Shown here piece by piece: positions 1 through 7,170 of a stretch of 9,740 nt of DNA (its first letter is position 1; each line of letters begins with the position of its first letter). Source of the DNA: Pseudomonadota bacterium (GTDB taxonomy: Bacteria > Pseudomonadota > Gammaproteobacteria > Acidiferrobacterales > Sulfurifustaceae); contig CP070641.1 of NCBI GenBank assembly GCA_020354085.1, positions 2,143,142-2,152,881 of the forward strand, written 5' to 3'. The notes under the pieces were generated by a model. It searched no databases. It was not told the origin of the DNA and saw only the letters and a list, made by a program, of their open reading frames with translations. Position numbers and translations under genes: made by a program.

Positions 1-4
1 TACT

Positions 5-16
5 TACTATTACTAT
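5..16. repeat. Tandem TACTAT hexamers
   Basis: TACTAT occurs twice in tandem at 5-10 and 11-16, and a third copy lies at 74-79 inside the candidate promoter of the endopeptidase gene. The stretch is AT-rich in an otherwise GC-rich window. It could be a binding site or just the AT-rich edge of an upstream intergenic region. The window starts here, so further copies cannot be seen. Confidence 0.3.
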
Positions 17-72
17 TAGGCGTTTCATGACCGACCCCATCTGCATGTACGCACCGACGTGTGTTCGCAAAC

Positions 73-86
73 CTACTATATTGTAG
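73..86 (+). promoter_or_regulatory. Candidate -10 element within a short inverted repeat
   Basis: TATATT at 77-82 matches five of six bases of the sigma-70 -10 consensus and is flanked symmetrically by CTAC (73-76) and GTAG (83-86). It lies about 110 bp before the endopeptidase start. No good -35 is visible at the expected distance (CCGACG at 54-59 is poor), so this could be an activator-dependent promoter, an operator, or chance. Confidence 0.25.
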
Positions 87-190
87 ACGACAGTTCGGGC
101 GGCGACGGATCTGCACATGCTTGAGACCCTACTTCGATGTCGGCATAATCCGCGCCACGCGCCAATAATCTGAGGAACAAGGGCGGCTTC

Positions 191-1174
191 GTGTATTTTC
201 GCGTACTGGCGGTCTGGGGAGGCATCGGCATCACGGCGTTAGCGGTCGCCGGCGACAGCCAGGACGCCAACAACGAACAACCTCAGGATGAGGTGGTGGT
301 TGCGGCACCCGCCGCGCCGCCCGCCGTTCCCTCCTTTAGTCCCGCTGTGCCGGCGAGCGCCATCGCGGTACGTGGCCGTCCGGAGCAGGTTCGCCTGCGC
401 TCGAGTGTGGCACTGGTACGCGATCAATCCGACGGTGTGTTGATGCTGGCCCACAGCATCGACGAGCAGCGCCCGATTGCGTCGATCACCAAGCTAATGA
501 CCGCGATCGTTGTGCTGGACGCCGCCCAGCCGTTCGACGAATCGATTGAAATCACCGCGGCCGACCGCGATCGCCTGAAGGGGTCGCGTTCGCGTCTGCC
601 TATCGGTTCGGTCTTCACGCGCCGCGAGCTGCTGCACGTGGCGCTGGCGGCCTCGGACAATCGCGCAGCCTCCGCCCTGGCGCGCAGCTATCCGGGCGGG
701 CAGGCCCAGTTCGTGCGCGCGATGAACGATAAAGCGCAGCAATTCGGCATGACCAAAACGCGCTTCGTGGAAGCCACCGGGCTCGACCGGCGCAATGTAT
801 CGACGGCCCGCGACCTGGCGCAGCTCGTGACCGAACTCGAGCGCTATCCCATCGTGCGCATGCTGTCGACCACTGCCGATCTGACGATTCATGATCAACG
901 CCACCGCGTGAGCATGAACTTCTACAACACCAATCCGTATGTGCGCAGCCCGAATTGGCGGGTCGACTTGAGCAAGACCGGCTACATCTCCGAGGCCGGG
1001 AATTGCCTGCTCATGACGAGCGTAATCAACAATCGGCCGGTCACGGTGGTCCTGCTCAACGCCTGGGGCAAGATGAGTCCGTACGGCGATAGCGCCCGTA
1101 TTCGCGATTGGCTGACCCGCACCGAGCGCCAGATCGAAAAGCAGAGCCAGCAGGTCGCACACGCGAGCCTCTAG
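191..1174 (+). CDS. pbpG: D-alanyl-D-alanine endopeptidase (PBP7 family)
   Basis: This is a 327-residue low-molecular-weight penicillin-binding protein of the peptidase S11 family, expected to cut D,D-crosslinks of peptidoglycan in the periplasm. All three active-site motifs are present in order: S98-I-T-K101 with the nucleophile, S155-D-N157, and K262-T-G264. A signal peptide is visible: Arg4, a hydrophobic core at about 5-20, and a likely cleavage after AVA at 18-20. An Ala/Pro-rich linker spans about 35-60, before the catalytic domain. The GTG at 191 is the first usual start after an in-frame TAA at 146-148 and has AAGG at 179-182, 8 nt upstream. There is no C-terminal membrane-anchor domain, which fits PBP7 rather than PBP5/6 (DacA/DacC); a DacA-like carboxypeptidase is the alternative. 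Its stop overlaps that of the convergent methyltransferase gene. Confidence 0.9.
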   Translation: MYFRVLAVWGGIGITALAVAGDSQDANNEQPQDEVVVAAPAAPPAVPSFSPAVPASAIAVRGRPEQVRLRSSVALVRDQSDGVLMLAHSIDEQRPIASITKLMTAIVVLDAAQPFDESIEITAADRDRLKGSRSRLPIGSVFTRRELLHVALAASDNRAASALARSYPGGQAQFVRAMNDKAQQFGMTKTRFVEATGLDRRNVSTARDLAQLVTELERYPIVRMLSTTADLTIHDQRHRVSMNFYNTNPYVRSPNWRVDLSKTGYISEAGNCLLMTSVINNRPVTVVLLNAWGKMSPYGDSARIRDWLTRTERQIEKQSQQVAHASL

Positions 1175-1830
1175 GTTCGCGGTTTCAAGCGGTAAACGCG
1201 CTCCGTCAACGCCGTCATGCCGCGCTCGCGAAAGCGCGGGTTTTCGTCCAATACGCTTTTAGCGTACAGCGTGGCGACCACATAACGATCCGCATAGAGA
1301 CGCTCGACCTCCGCCTGGCGGATGGCAAACGGCGGGCCTTCCATTTCCGACTCCGGGTACTCGAGCGTGATCAACAGTGTCTCGGCGCGTACCGGCAGGA
1401 TTTCCTTCAGGTGCGTCGCGTAGCGAGCGCGCATCTCCGACGGCAAGGCAATGAGCGAGGCGCGATCATAGACGCCGAGGACGCCGGCCAGCTGCGGCGC
1501 AGTGAGGGCGAAGAAATCGCCACACAGGATCGTGAGGCCGTCGCTCTCGTAACGATCGAAAAATCCGTCTGGTTGTATCGACGGAGTCAACTGATTCTCG
1601 CGAAAGAACTCCTGCACCGCGAGCGGACTGACTTCGACCCCAAGTACGGGGTGCCCTTGCCCGCGCAGCCACAGCAAGTCGCGGCTCTTGCCGCAGAGCG
1701 GAACAAACACCGTACTATCAGCCGGCAACTGCAGCTGGCCCCAGAATTCCTGCAGGTGCGCGTTAATCTCGGCCTGGTGAAAGCCGATCTGCCCCTGCTG
1801 CCAGCGCTCCAGCCAGAACTGTGGTTCCAA
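1171..1830 (-). CDS. tpm: Thiopurine S-methyltransferase
   Basis: This 219-residue SAM-dependent methyltransferase is of the bacterial TPMT family. The family methylates thiopurines, and bacterial members have been linked to selenium and tellurium oxyanion methylation; the physiological substrate here is unknown. Family signatures are the N-terminal FWLERWQ (5-11) followed by IGFH (15-18), the SAM-binding segment FVPLCGKSRDLLWL (42-55) and then GVEVSPLAV, GDFFAL, and YDRASLIALP. The start is placed at TTG (1830-1828) because it begins directly at the conserved EPQFW segment and gives the usual length of about 218 residues; a GG-rich GCGGGG lies a few bases upstream. A GTG at 1848 would add six unconserved residues. 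It lies 46 bp downstream of the lipoprotein gene on the same strand and may be cotranscribed with it. Its TAG stop forms a palindromic CTAG with the stop of pbpG. Confidence 0.93.
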   Translation of the reverse strand: MEPQFWLERWQQGQIGFHQAEINAHLQEFWGQLQLPADSTVFVPLCGKSRDLLWLRGQGHPVLGVEVSPLAVQEFFRENQLTPSIQPDGFFDRYESDGLTILCGDFFALTAPQLAGVLGVYDRASLIALPSEMRARYATHLKEILPVRAETLLITLEYPESEMEGPPFAIRQAEVERLYADRYVVATLYAKSVLDENPRFRERGMTALTERVYRLKPRT

Positions 1831-1838
1831 TGTGGCCC

Positions 1839-1866
1839 CGCCGCACACGCCGCTGTACGTGCGGCG
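1839..1866. other. 8-bp inverted repeat before the tpm start
   Basis: CGCCGCAC (1839-1846) and GTGCGGCG (1859-1866) are perfect inverted copies around a 12-nt loop. The element lies between the lipoprotein stop (1877) and the TTG start of tpm, and would fold just upstream of that start in the minus-strand transcript. There is no U-tract, so a classical terminator is unlikely. It might act as a processing, attenuation or translation-modulating hairpin, or have no role. Confidence 0.35.
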
Positions 1867-1876
1867 TGCCGATCAA

Positions 1877-2821
1877 CTATTGGAAATTGTGCGTCGTGGT
1901 CGCGTTGGCAGCAACCGTCACGTTGGCGGCGCCGGTAAACCCAATGGCGTTGTCGACGGCCGGGTCATCGGCCGCAGCCTGACAGGTGAACGCGACCGTG
2001 TACTCACCGGCTTCGAGAAAAGCTGCCGTGTAGCGGTACACACTGTTGTCGAGCCCCACCATCGCCGTCGTGACGGGCTCGACACCGCTGCCGCCGATAT
2101 CGTCCGGAACCACGTTCGCGCCCTGGTACACATAGACCGCCGGCGTGCAACCCGTTGTGATCAAAGCACTCGCCACCGTCCCGCTGATGCGGCCGACCAG
2201 CAGATTGTCCACGATGCGCAGTGTGGGTCGCAGCAGGTATTGACCGCCGCCCGTCATGTGCACCGACTTGCGCAAGTCGAAGTCAACGGTGAAATCGACA
2301 TGACCGCCGGTGGCGACGGTAAAGCCACGGTTCAGTTTCAGCCCGGTCTCGTCCCCGCTCGGGATCGTGAGCGCGTGCGGGGTGCCGCTCACGACGATGT
2401 TGGACTCGTTACCCAAGCCGGTATTCACGTCGAGCCGAATCCAGTTGTACTGCCCGGCCGGTAGCGTCACACCGTCAAGCAAGGTGGCGCTGACGCCGCT
2501 ATTGAGCGCCAACAGATCCAACTGTCTGGCCTTGGGCGTCGTGCAGGGTGTGGTGCTAACGACGGTATTGTTCGGATCGGCCGGATCCGCGCAGAAATAG
2601 AAGTTCAACCGACCGCCTTCGCGCTGCAGCTCGACGCCGCTGAACTGCACGTAGACGTGCTCCACGGTCGCGCTATCTACGGGCGCGTCGGTGATGCGCA
2701 AAGTCAGCATACCACTGCCTCCTCCGGCGCTACCTGAACCGTCGCCACATGCGCTCAGCGCCAGCACCGCAGCGGTAACGAGGCCAATCCGCGCGGGAAA
2801 TGCTCCGAATATGTTCAGCAT
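1877..2821 (-). CDS. DUF4382 domain lipoprotein
   Basis: This 314-residue protein is predicted to be a lipoprotein. The N-terminus has Arg11, a hydrophobic run at 12-22, and the lipobox L22-S-A-C25 followed by a Gly/Ser-rich linker. Gly at +2 argues for outer-membrane rather than inner-membrane retention, if Lol rules apply. The domain from about residue 38 starts with LTLRITDAPVD and matches the DUF4382 pattern (L-x-L-x-DAP). A second, beta-rich segment in the C-terminal third begins at GRISGTV and contains GEYTVAFTC, resembling an Ig-like or carboxypeptidase-regulatory fold. No catalytic motif is seen and the function is unknown. ATG at 2821 is preferred over the adjacent GTG at 2824 because GGAG at 2832-2829 is 7 nt before it. 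The gene is divergent from the molybdenum hydroxylase (131-bp gap) and upstream of tpm. Confidence 0.85.
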   Translation of the reverse strand: MLNIFGAFPARIGLVTAAVLALSACGDGSGSAGGGSGMLTLRITDAPVDSATVEHVYVQFSGVELQREGGRLNFYFCADPADPNNTVVSTTPCTTPKARQLDLLALNSGVSATLLDGVTLPAGQYNWIRLDVNTGLGNESNIVVSGTPHALTIPSGDETGLKLNRGFTVATGGHVDFTVDFDLRKSVHMTGGGQYLLRPTLRIVDNLLVGRISGTVASALITTGCTPAVYVYQGANVVPDDIGGSGVEPVTTAMVGLDNSVYRYTAAFLEAGEYTVAFTCQAAADDPAVDNAIGFTGAANVTVAANATTTHNFQ

Positions 2822-2828
2822 CACACCT

Positions 2829-2832
2829 CTCC
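2829..2832 (-). promoter_or_regulatory. Ribosome binding site of the DUF4382 lipoprotein gene
   Basis: GGAG, within GGAGAGG on the minus strand, lies 7 nt from ATG 2821 but only 4 nt from GTG 2824. The spacing favours the ATG as the start. Confidence 0.6.
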
Positions 2833-2912
2833 ATGAATCGCGATCGTATTAACGCGCAATTCTATCGCGTCGTCCTTCTCGAGGATCACCTTTTATCGGC
2901 CAGCGCTGCGCC

Positions 2913-2943
2913 CTGGCAGCGATTCGAGTGCTCGGCATATACT
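2913..2943 (+). promoter_or_regulatory. Candidate promoter of the molybdenum hydroxylase gene
   Basis: TATACT at 2938-2943 matches five of six bases of the -10 consensus. CTGGCA at 2913-2918 is a four-of-six -35 candidate with a slightly long 19-bp spacer. Transcription would begin within about 7 bp of ATG 2956, giving an almost leaderless mRNA, which fits the lack of a clear ribosome binding site there. This is a consensus match by eye only. Confidence 0.3.
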
Positions 2944-2955
2944 CGCCACGAGACC

Positions 2956-5421
2956 ATGATCGCGCTTACCGTCAACGGCAAAACGCACGCGCTCGGGCTC
3001 GACCCCGAAACTCCCTTGCTGTGGGCATTACGCGATCATCTCGGCCTTCTGGGCACGAAATACGGCTGTGGTGTGGGACGCTGCGGCATCTGCACGGTCT
3101 TGATTGACGGCGAACCGAATCATGCCTGCATGGTGCCGCTCGCACGCGTGGGTGCGCGCATCGTCACGACCATTGAAGGCCTGCCGGCAGATCATCCGGT
3201 CAAACAGGCCTGGATCGCCGAGCAAGTGCCGCAGTGCGGCTACTGTCAGCCTGGACAGATCCTGGCGGCGACCGCCCTGCTCGCGCGGCATCCGCACCCG
3301 AGCCGGGCCGAAATCAACGACGCGATGTCGAGCGTCTATTGCCGCTGCGGTACGTATCCGCGCATCTGCCGCGCCATCGAGCGCGCATCCGGCCAAGACG
3401 ATTCGACGCCCGCGGTCACAGCAAGCCGAATGCCGCTGCTGCTGCCATTTAGCGAGTTAAAGGATGCCGTCGCGCTCAATGACTGGGTGCGCATTCTTCC
3501 CAACGGCGAGATCGTTTTAATCATCGATCGCTCGGAAATGGGTCAGGGCGCGACCACGGCATTGGCCACGTTGCTCGCGGAAGAGCTTGAGGTCGACCTC
3601 GATCAGGTGCGTGTGAGCTTCGCCCCCGTAGACCCGGTCTACAACAATCGCCTGTGGGGCGAGCAATTCACCGGCGGCTCAAGCGCGGTGCGCGGCGAGT
3701 GGGAGTGGTTGCGCCAGCAAGGTGCCTACGCCCGCGTCATGCTGTGCGCGGCAGCGGCCAAACGCTTCAGCGTCAAGCTAGATGAATGCCAAGCGCACCG
3801 TGGGGAAGTCCTGCATCCGCCGAGTGGCAAACGAGCCAGCTACGGCGCGCTCGCGCCCGCGGCCGCCAAGTTGAAGCCTCCCAAGAGCGTTACGCTCAAG
3901 AACGCTGAAGACTTTCGTTTGGTTGGCAAAGCACTCCCGCGCATCGAAATTCCTGACATGGTCGAGGGCCGCGCCACATATGGCCTTGATGTGCGCCTAC
4001 CCGGAATGCTCACGGCGAGCGTGTTGCGTTGTCCGGTGTTCGGCGGGCGTATCGCCCACGTTGACGACGTTGCGACGCGCGCCATCCCCGGCGTGCGCAA
4101 CGTTATCGAAATCGATGCCGGCGCCGCCGTCGTCGCCGATGATGCCTGGTCGGCGCTGCGCGGGCGCGAGGCGTTGCGCGTGCGCTGGCACGAAGGCGCG
4201 AACGCTGTGCTCGACAACGAAAAGTTGCGCGCATCATTGACCGCGGCGTTTGGCAAGAAAGGCAAGACCGTGCGCGACGATGGCAAAGCCGAACGCATTC
4301 TCAAGACCGCTGCGCGAGTCGTGGAAGCGCAATACGAAACCCCCTATCTCGCCCATGCCACGCTGGAACCGATGAACTGCGTGGCCCAGGTGCGCGCCGA
4401 ACGCTGCGACGTATGGGTCGGCACGCAAAGCCAAGTCGATACACAGAAGACCGCGGCCAAGCTAACTGGGTTGGCCAGGGGCAAAGTCCACGTGCACACG
4501 CTTTATTTGGGCGGCGGGTTCGGCCGGCGTCTGGAAACCGATTTCGTGGCCGACGCCGTGCAGTTGGCGAAACGAGCTGGCGCGCCCGTGCGCGTAATCT
4601 GGACGCGCGCCGACGATATGCAGCACGACAAGTATCGACCGGCACACGCGGCGCGCTTGCGCGCGGCACTCGCTGATGATGGACTGCCGAAAGCCTTGGT
4701 GCTCGACATCGCCGGCCCCGACCTGGCGCTCGACGGGATCAATCTGCCCTACGCCATCGCCAATGTGCGCGAGACGCATCACGAGGTCGAGAGCCCGATC
4801 CCGACTGGGCCGTGGCGTTCGGTCGGCGCCTCCAACAACGCCTTCGTTATCGAGGGTTTTATTGACGAGCTGGCGTGCGCGGCCGGTCGCGACCCGCTCG
4901 CCTTCCGCTTAGATTTGCTCCGAGATCGTCCCCGCCATCAAGCGGTCCTCGAGCTGGCAGCAACCAAGTCTGGCTGGGGAACGCCGTTGCCCGCAGGGCA
5001 TGGCCGGGGGATTGCTGCCTACCACTCATTTGGGAGCGTTGTGGCCCAGATTACCGAGGTCGCGGTGACGCCTGAGAGACAGATCCGCGTCGCACGCGTC
5101 GTATGCGCCATCGACTGTGGAAGCGTGGTCAACCCCGACACCGTGCGCGCGCAGATCGAGGGCGGCATCATTCTCGGGCTTTCCGCCGCGCTCATGGAAG
5201 AGGTGCGCATCGAACGCGGCCGCGTGCTGCAATCAAGCTTCGCCGACTATCCGATACTGAGTCTGAGGGACACGCCGGACATCGAGGTACACATCCTGCC
5301 GAGCACCGACAAGCCCGGCGGCGTCGGCGAACCGGGTGTACCGGTGATCGCTCCGGCGGTCGCTAACGCGGTATTCGCCGCGACCGGTCGTCGCCTGCGT
5401 CGCTTGCCGTTGCGGCTTTAG
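2956..5421 (+). CDS. Fused molybdenum hydroxylase, [2Fe-2S] plus molybdopterin domains (IorA-IorB type)
   Basis: This 821-residue protein belongs to the xanthine oxidase family and is closest in pattern to isoquinoline 1-oxidoreductase. Residues 1-145 form the iron-sulfur subunit: a plant-type [2Fe-2S] site (C38, C43, C46, C58) and a second cluster (C94, C97, C129, C131). After a linker of about 30 residues, the molybdenum-cofactor part (about 177-821) shows GGGFGRR at 519-525, WRSVGAS at 620-626, CAIDCGSVVNPD, and GGVGEPG with E792 as the expected catalytic base. These parts are normally two separate proteins, with a Tat signal on the large one; here they are joined in frame and no twin-arginine signal is seen. 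The frame is open upstream to 2800, but the conserved sequence begins at ATG 2956 and the upstream stretch overlaps the lipoprotein gene. The substrate is unknown, and no FAD subunit, cytochrome or cofactor-insertion gene is nearby. Confidence 0.88.
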   Translation: MIALTVNGKTHALGLDPETPLLWALRDHLGLLGTKYGCGVGRCGICTVLIDGEPNHACMVPLARVGARIVTTIEGLPADHPVKQAWIAEQVPQCGYCQPGQILAATALLARHPHPSRAEINDAMSSVYCRCGTYPRICRAIERASGQDDSTPAVTASRMPLLLPFSELKDAVALNDWVRILPNGEIVLIIDRSEMGQGATTALATLLAEELEVDLDQVRVSFAPVDPVYNNRLWGEQFTGGSSAVRGEWEWLRQQGAYARVMLCAAAAKRFSVKLDECQAHRGEVLHPPSGKRASYGALAPAAAKLKPPKSVTLKNAEDFRLVGKALPRIEIPDMVEGRATYGLDVRLPGMLTASVLRCPVFGGRIAHVDDVATRAIPGVRNVIEIDAGAAVVADDAWSALRGREALRVRWHEGANAVLDNEKLRASLTAAFGKKGKTVRDDGKAERILKTAARVVEAQYETPYLAHATLEPMNCVAQVRAERCDVWVGTQSQVDTQKTAAKLTGLARGKVHVHTLYLGGGFGRRLETDFVADAVQLAKRAGAPVRVIWTRADDMQHDKYRPAHAARLRAALADDGLPKALVLDIAGPDLALDGINLPYAIANVRETHHEVESPIPTGPWRSVGASNNAFVIEGFIDELACAAGRDPLAFRLDLLRDRPRHQAVLELAATKSGWGTPLPAGHGRGIAAYHSFGSVVAQITEVAVTPERQIRVARVVCAIDCGSVVNPDTVRAQIEGGIILGLSAALMEEVRIERGRVLQSSFADYPILSLRDTPDIEVHILPSTDKPGGVGEPGVPVIAPAVANAVFAATGRRLRRLPLRL

Positions 5422-6401
5422 TCCGCGCTGCTCTCATTTCCGCAAATCAAACGGTGCAGCACCACTTCCGGCAAGCAGTTCAGGCGCACGTCGACAATCG
5501 ATGAACCGGCACCCACCGAGGTGTAGCCGATCAAATCGTGATAACGCCAAAGGCCACGTGCATAGCGCCGCGGGCAGCGCGCATCGGTGAGGATCGGAAT
5601 GCCGCCCGGCAGGCAGATTTGCCCGCCGTGAGTATGGCCGCACAACATGAAGTCGAATCCGGCGTGCGCCACGTGCTGGTAGGTCTCGGGCGTGTGCGAC
5701 AACATGATCGCGCAGGCACCATGCGGGATGTCTTGGCTGGCCTTCTCGATGTTGTCGACACCATAGTAATGCGCGTCGTCGATCCCGGCCAGGTGCAATA
5801 CCTCGTCGCCGCGCTCGATACGCACCGCTTCGTTGAGCAGCATGCGCACGCCGGCGGACTCGAAGCGCTGCACCATGTGGATACTGTCATGGTTGCCGAG
5901 CACGCCGTAGATCGGGTCCTTGAGGTGCGCGCGCAGGCGTTCCATGCCGGCAACCGACGCTTCCCACGGCCCGTAAGTGCGGTAGCGATAGTCGCCGGTG
6001 AGCACGCAGAGATCGTAGTGGAGATCGTGCACGCGCGCGATCAGCGCGTCGAGATACTCGCCGTGCATGTCGACGTGCAAATCGCTGATTTGCAGAATCG
6101 TGAAGCCGTCGAACACGCGGGGCAGTGTGGGCAAATGCACGTCTTGACGCGTGACGCGAATGGCAAGAGAGTTGCGTCGGCCGCGGGCGTGCATACCTGT
6201 CAGCCGCAACGCCCAGCGGATCAGGGAATGTATCGAGTACCAGTTCTCGATGTGAAAGAAGCCGGCGCCACGACTATGGATCATGGCGTCGTTGTCCCTC
6301 TCGATACCGAGCCGCTGACGCAGATGCACGCGTCCGACGCGTTTGGCGAGATATTCGAGCGTTGCCTGGTCCGGTGGCAAAGCCTTCATGGCGATGGACA
6401 C
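5418..6401 (-). CDS. Calcineurin-like metallophosphoesterase (YaeI/YkuE type)
   Basis: This 327-residue protein carries the complete dinuclear-metal motif set: D107-L-H109, G136-D137, G169-N-H-D172, S235-H236 and G255-H-T-H258-G-G-Q. Spacing and the GHTHGGQ ending match the YaeI/YkuE branch, some members of which cleave UDP-2,3-diacylglucosamine or related phosphodiesters; the substrate here is not known. The first 95 residues are a basic, Trp-containing extension (HIENWYSIHSLIRWALRL at about 50-67) that may contact the membrane, but no clear transmembrane helix or signal peptide is present. The start is GTG 6401, with GGAG only 2 nt upstream, or ATG 6389, with the same GGAG too far at 14 nt, so it is uncertain by four codons. 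Its TAA stop overlaps the TAG stop of the molybdenum hydroxylase within TTAG. Confidence 0.9.
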   Translation of the reverse strand: MSIAMKALPPDQATLEYLAKRVGRVHLRQRLGIERDNDAMIHSRGAGFFHIENWYSIHSLIRWALRLTGMHARGRRNSLAIRVTRQDVHLPTLPRVFDGFTILQISDLHVDMHGEYLDALIARVHDLHYDLCVLTGDYRYRTYGPWEASVAGMERLRAHLKDPIYGVLGNHDSIHMVQRFESAGVRMLLNEAVRIERGDEVLHLAGIDDAHYYGVDNIEKASQDIPHGACAIMLSHTPETYQHVAHAGFDFMLCGHTHGGQICLPGGIPILTDARCPRRYARGLWRYHDLIGYTSVGAGSSIVDVRLNCLPEVVLHRLICGNESSAD

Positions 6402-6520
6402 ATCTCCGACTGCGTATTTTCAGCATAGTACAGGCGACGCGCCCTGCTCGGGGGCACACGTACACGCGCGCCATTGGATACCGTAAACTGCGGCAACTTT
6501 TCGACACGTCAACCAAAGCC
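6402..6520. promoter_or_regulatory. Divergent intergenic region
   Basis: These 119 bp separate the divergent metallophosphoesterase and thioredoxin-HEAT genes, so they should hold both promoters. On the minus strand TACTAT (6430-6425) is a four-of-six -10 candidate for the phosphoesterase gene, without a recognisable -35. No convincing plus-strand promoter is seen. Confidence 0.4.
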
Positions 6521-7165
6521 GTGCCAACTCCTGACGCCTTACTGCTGCTGACCGAGAGCTGTCCCTTCTGCCCCACCGTGCTGCAGGGACTGAGTGAGTT
6601 GGTAAAAACCGGTCTTATCGGTCGGCTGGAAGTCGTCAACATTGAAGCGCATCCCGAGGTCGCGCGCGAACACGGTGTGCGCTCGGTCCCCTGGGTACGG
6701 CTCGGTCCTTTTGAGCTCGATGGGTTGCGCTCCAAGGCCGAGCTTGAAACCTGGGCGAAGCGCGCCGGGACCAACGATGGCCTGGCCGATTACTTCAATG
6801 AGCTATTGGCCTCAGGTGGTCTCCACAAAGTGCTGACTCATCTGCACCGCGACGCCAGCGCGCTCGAGGCGGTCTTGGTGCTGCTCACGCGTCCGGACAC
6901 AAACCTCCACGTGCAGCTCGGTATTGGCGCAATCATGGAAGACCTGCGCGGCACACCGGCACTGCGCGGCCTCGTAGATCAACTCGCCGCGTTGACCACC
7001 TCCGATGAACCACGCCTACGCGGCGATGCCGCCCACTACCTCGCGTTGAGCCAAAGCCCGCGTGCCGTAGACCTGATTCGCCCCTTGCTCAAAGATGCCG
7101 ACAGCAATGTGCGCGAGATAGCCGCCGACAGCTTGCACGAGCTCGAAAAACACGCGCGCGAATAA
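6521..7165 (+). CDS. Thioredoxin-fold protein with C-terminal HEAT repeats
   Basis: This protein is 214 residues from the GTG at 6521. Residues 5-65 look like a thioredoxin/glutaredoxin-type domain: strand ALLLLT, the CPFC motif C14-P-F-C17, then a second strand EVVNIEAHPEVA and the cis-proline motif SVPW with P57. CPFC followed by P resembles the N-terminal redox domain of AhpF, so thiol-disulfide exchange is likely; the partner is unknown. From about residue 95 the protein is helical, and the last 55 residues (RGDAAHYLALSQSPRAVDLI, then LLKDADSNVREIAADSL) read as one or two HEAT repeats, a protein-binding scaffold. The frame is open upstream, but those codons overlap the metallophosphoesterase start and look non-coding; GTG 6521 is the only usual start between, though no strong ribosome binding site precedes it. 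There is no signal peptide, so a cytoplasmic location is expected. Confidence 0.8.
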   Translation: MPTPDALLLLTESCPFCPTVLQGLSELVKTGLIGRLEVVNIEAHPEVAREHGVRSVPWVRLGPFELDGLRSKAELETWAKRAGTNDGLADYFNELLASGGLHKVLTHLHRDASALEAVLVLLTRPDTNLHVQLGIGAIMEDLRGTPALRGLVDQLAALTTSDEPRLRGDAAHYLALSQSPRAVDLIRPLLKDADSNVREIAADSLHELEKHARE

Positions 7166-7170
7166 ATCCT

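Noticed and set aside
494..1162. A 222-codon minus-strand open frame opposite pbpG
   Set aside because: The pbpG frame carries the three active-site motifs. The antisense product is His/Arg/Gly-rich and has no recognisable domain.
1108..1938. A 276-codon plus-strand open frame opposite tpm
   Set aside because: It overlaps pbpG, tpm and the lipoprotein gene end and has an Arg/Gln/Ala-rich product without motifs, so it is a shadow of tpm.
2800..2955. N-terminal extension of the molybdenum hydroxylase from earlier in-frame starts (2800 or 2833)
   Set aside because: The iron-sulfur domain begins at ATG 2956, the extension has no Tat or Sec signal, and 2800 lies inside the divergent lipoprotein gene.
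5538..6428. A 296-codon open frame on the plus strand opposite the metallophosphoesterase gene
   Set aside because: It is fully antisense to a gene with all metallophosphoesterase motifs, and its product shows no motif or sensible composition. Long antisense frames are expected in GC-rich genes.
6362..6520. Longer N-terminus for the thioredoxin-HEAT protein
   Set aside because: The extra 53 codons overlap the divergent metallophosphoesterase start and give an Arg-rich sequence unlike the rest; the thioredoxin fold starts right after GTG 6521.
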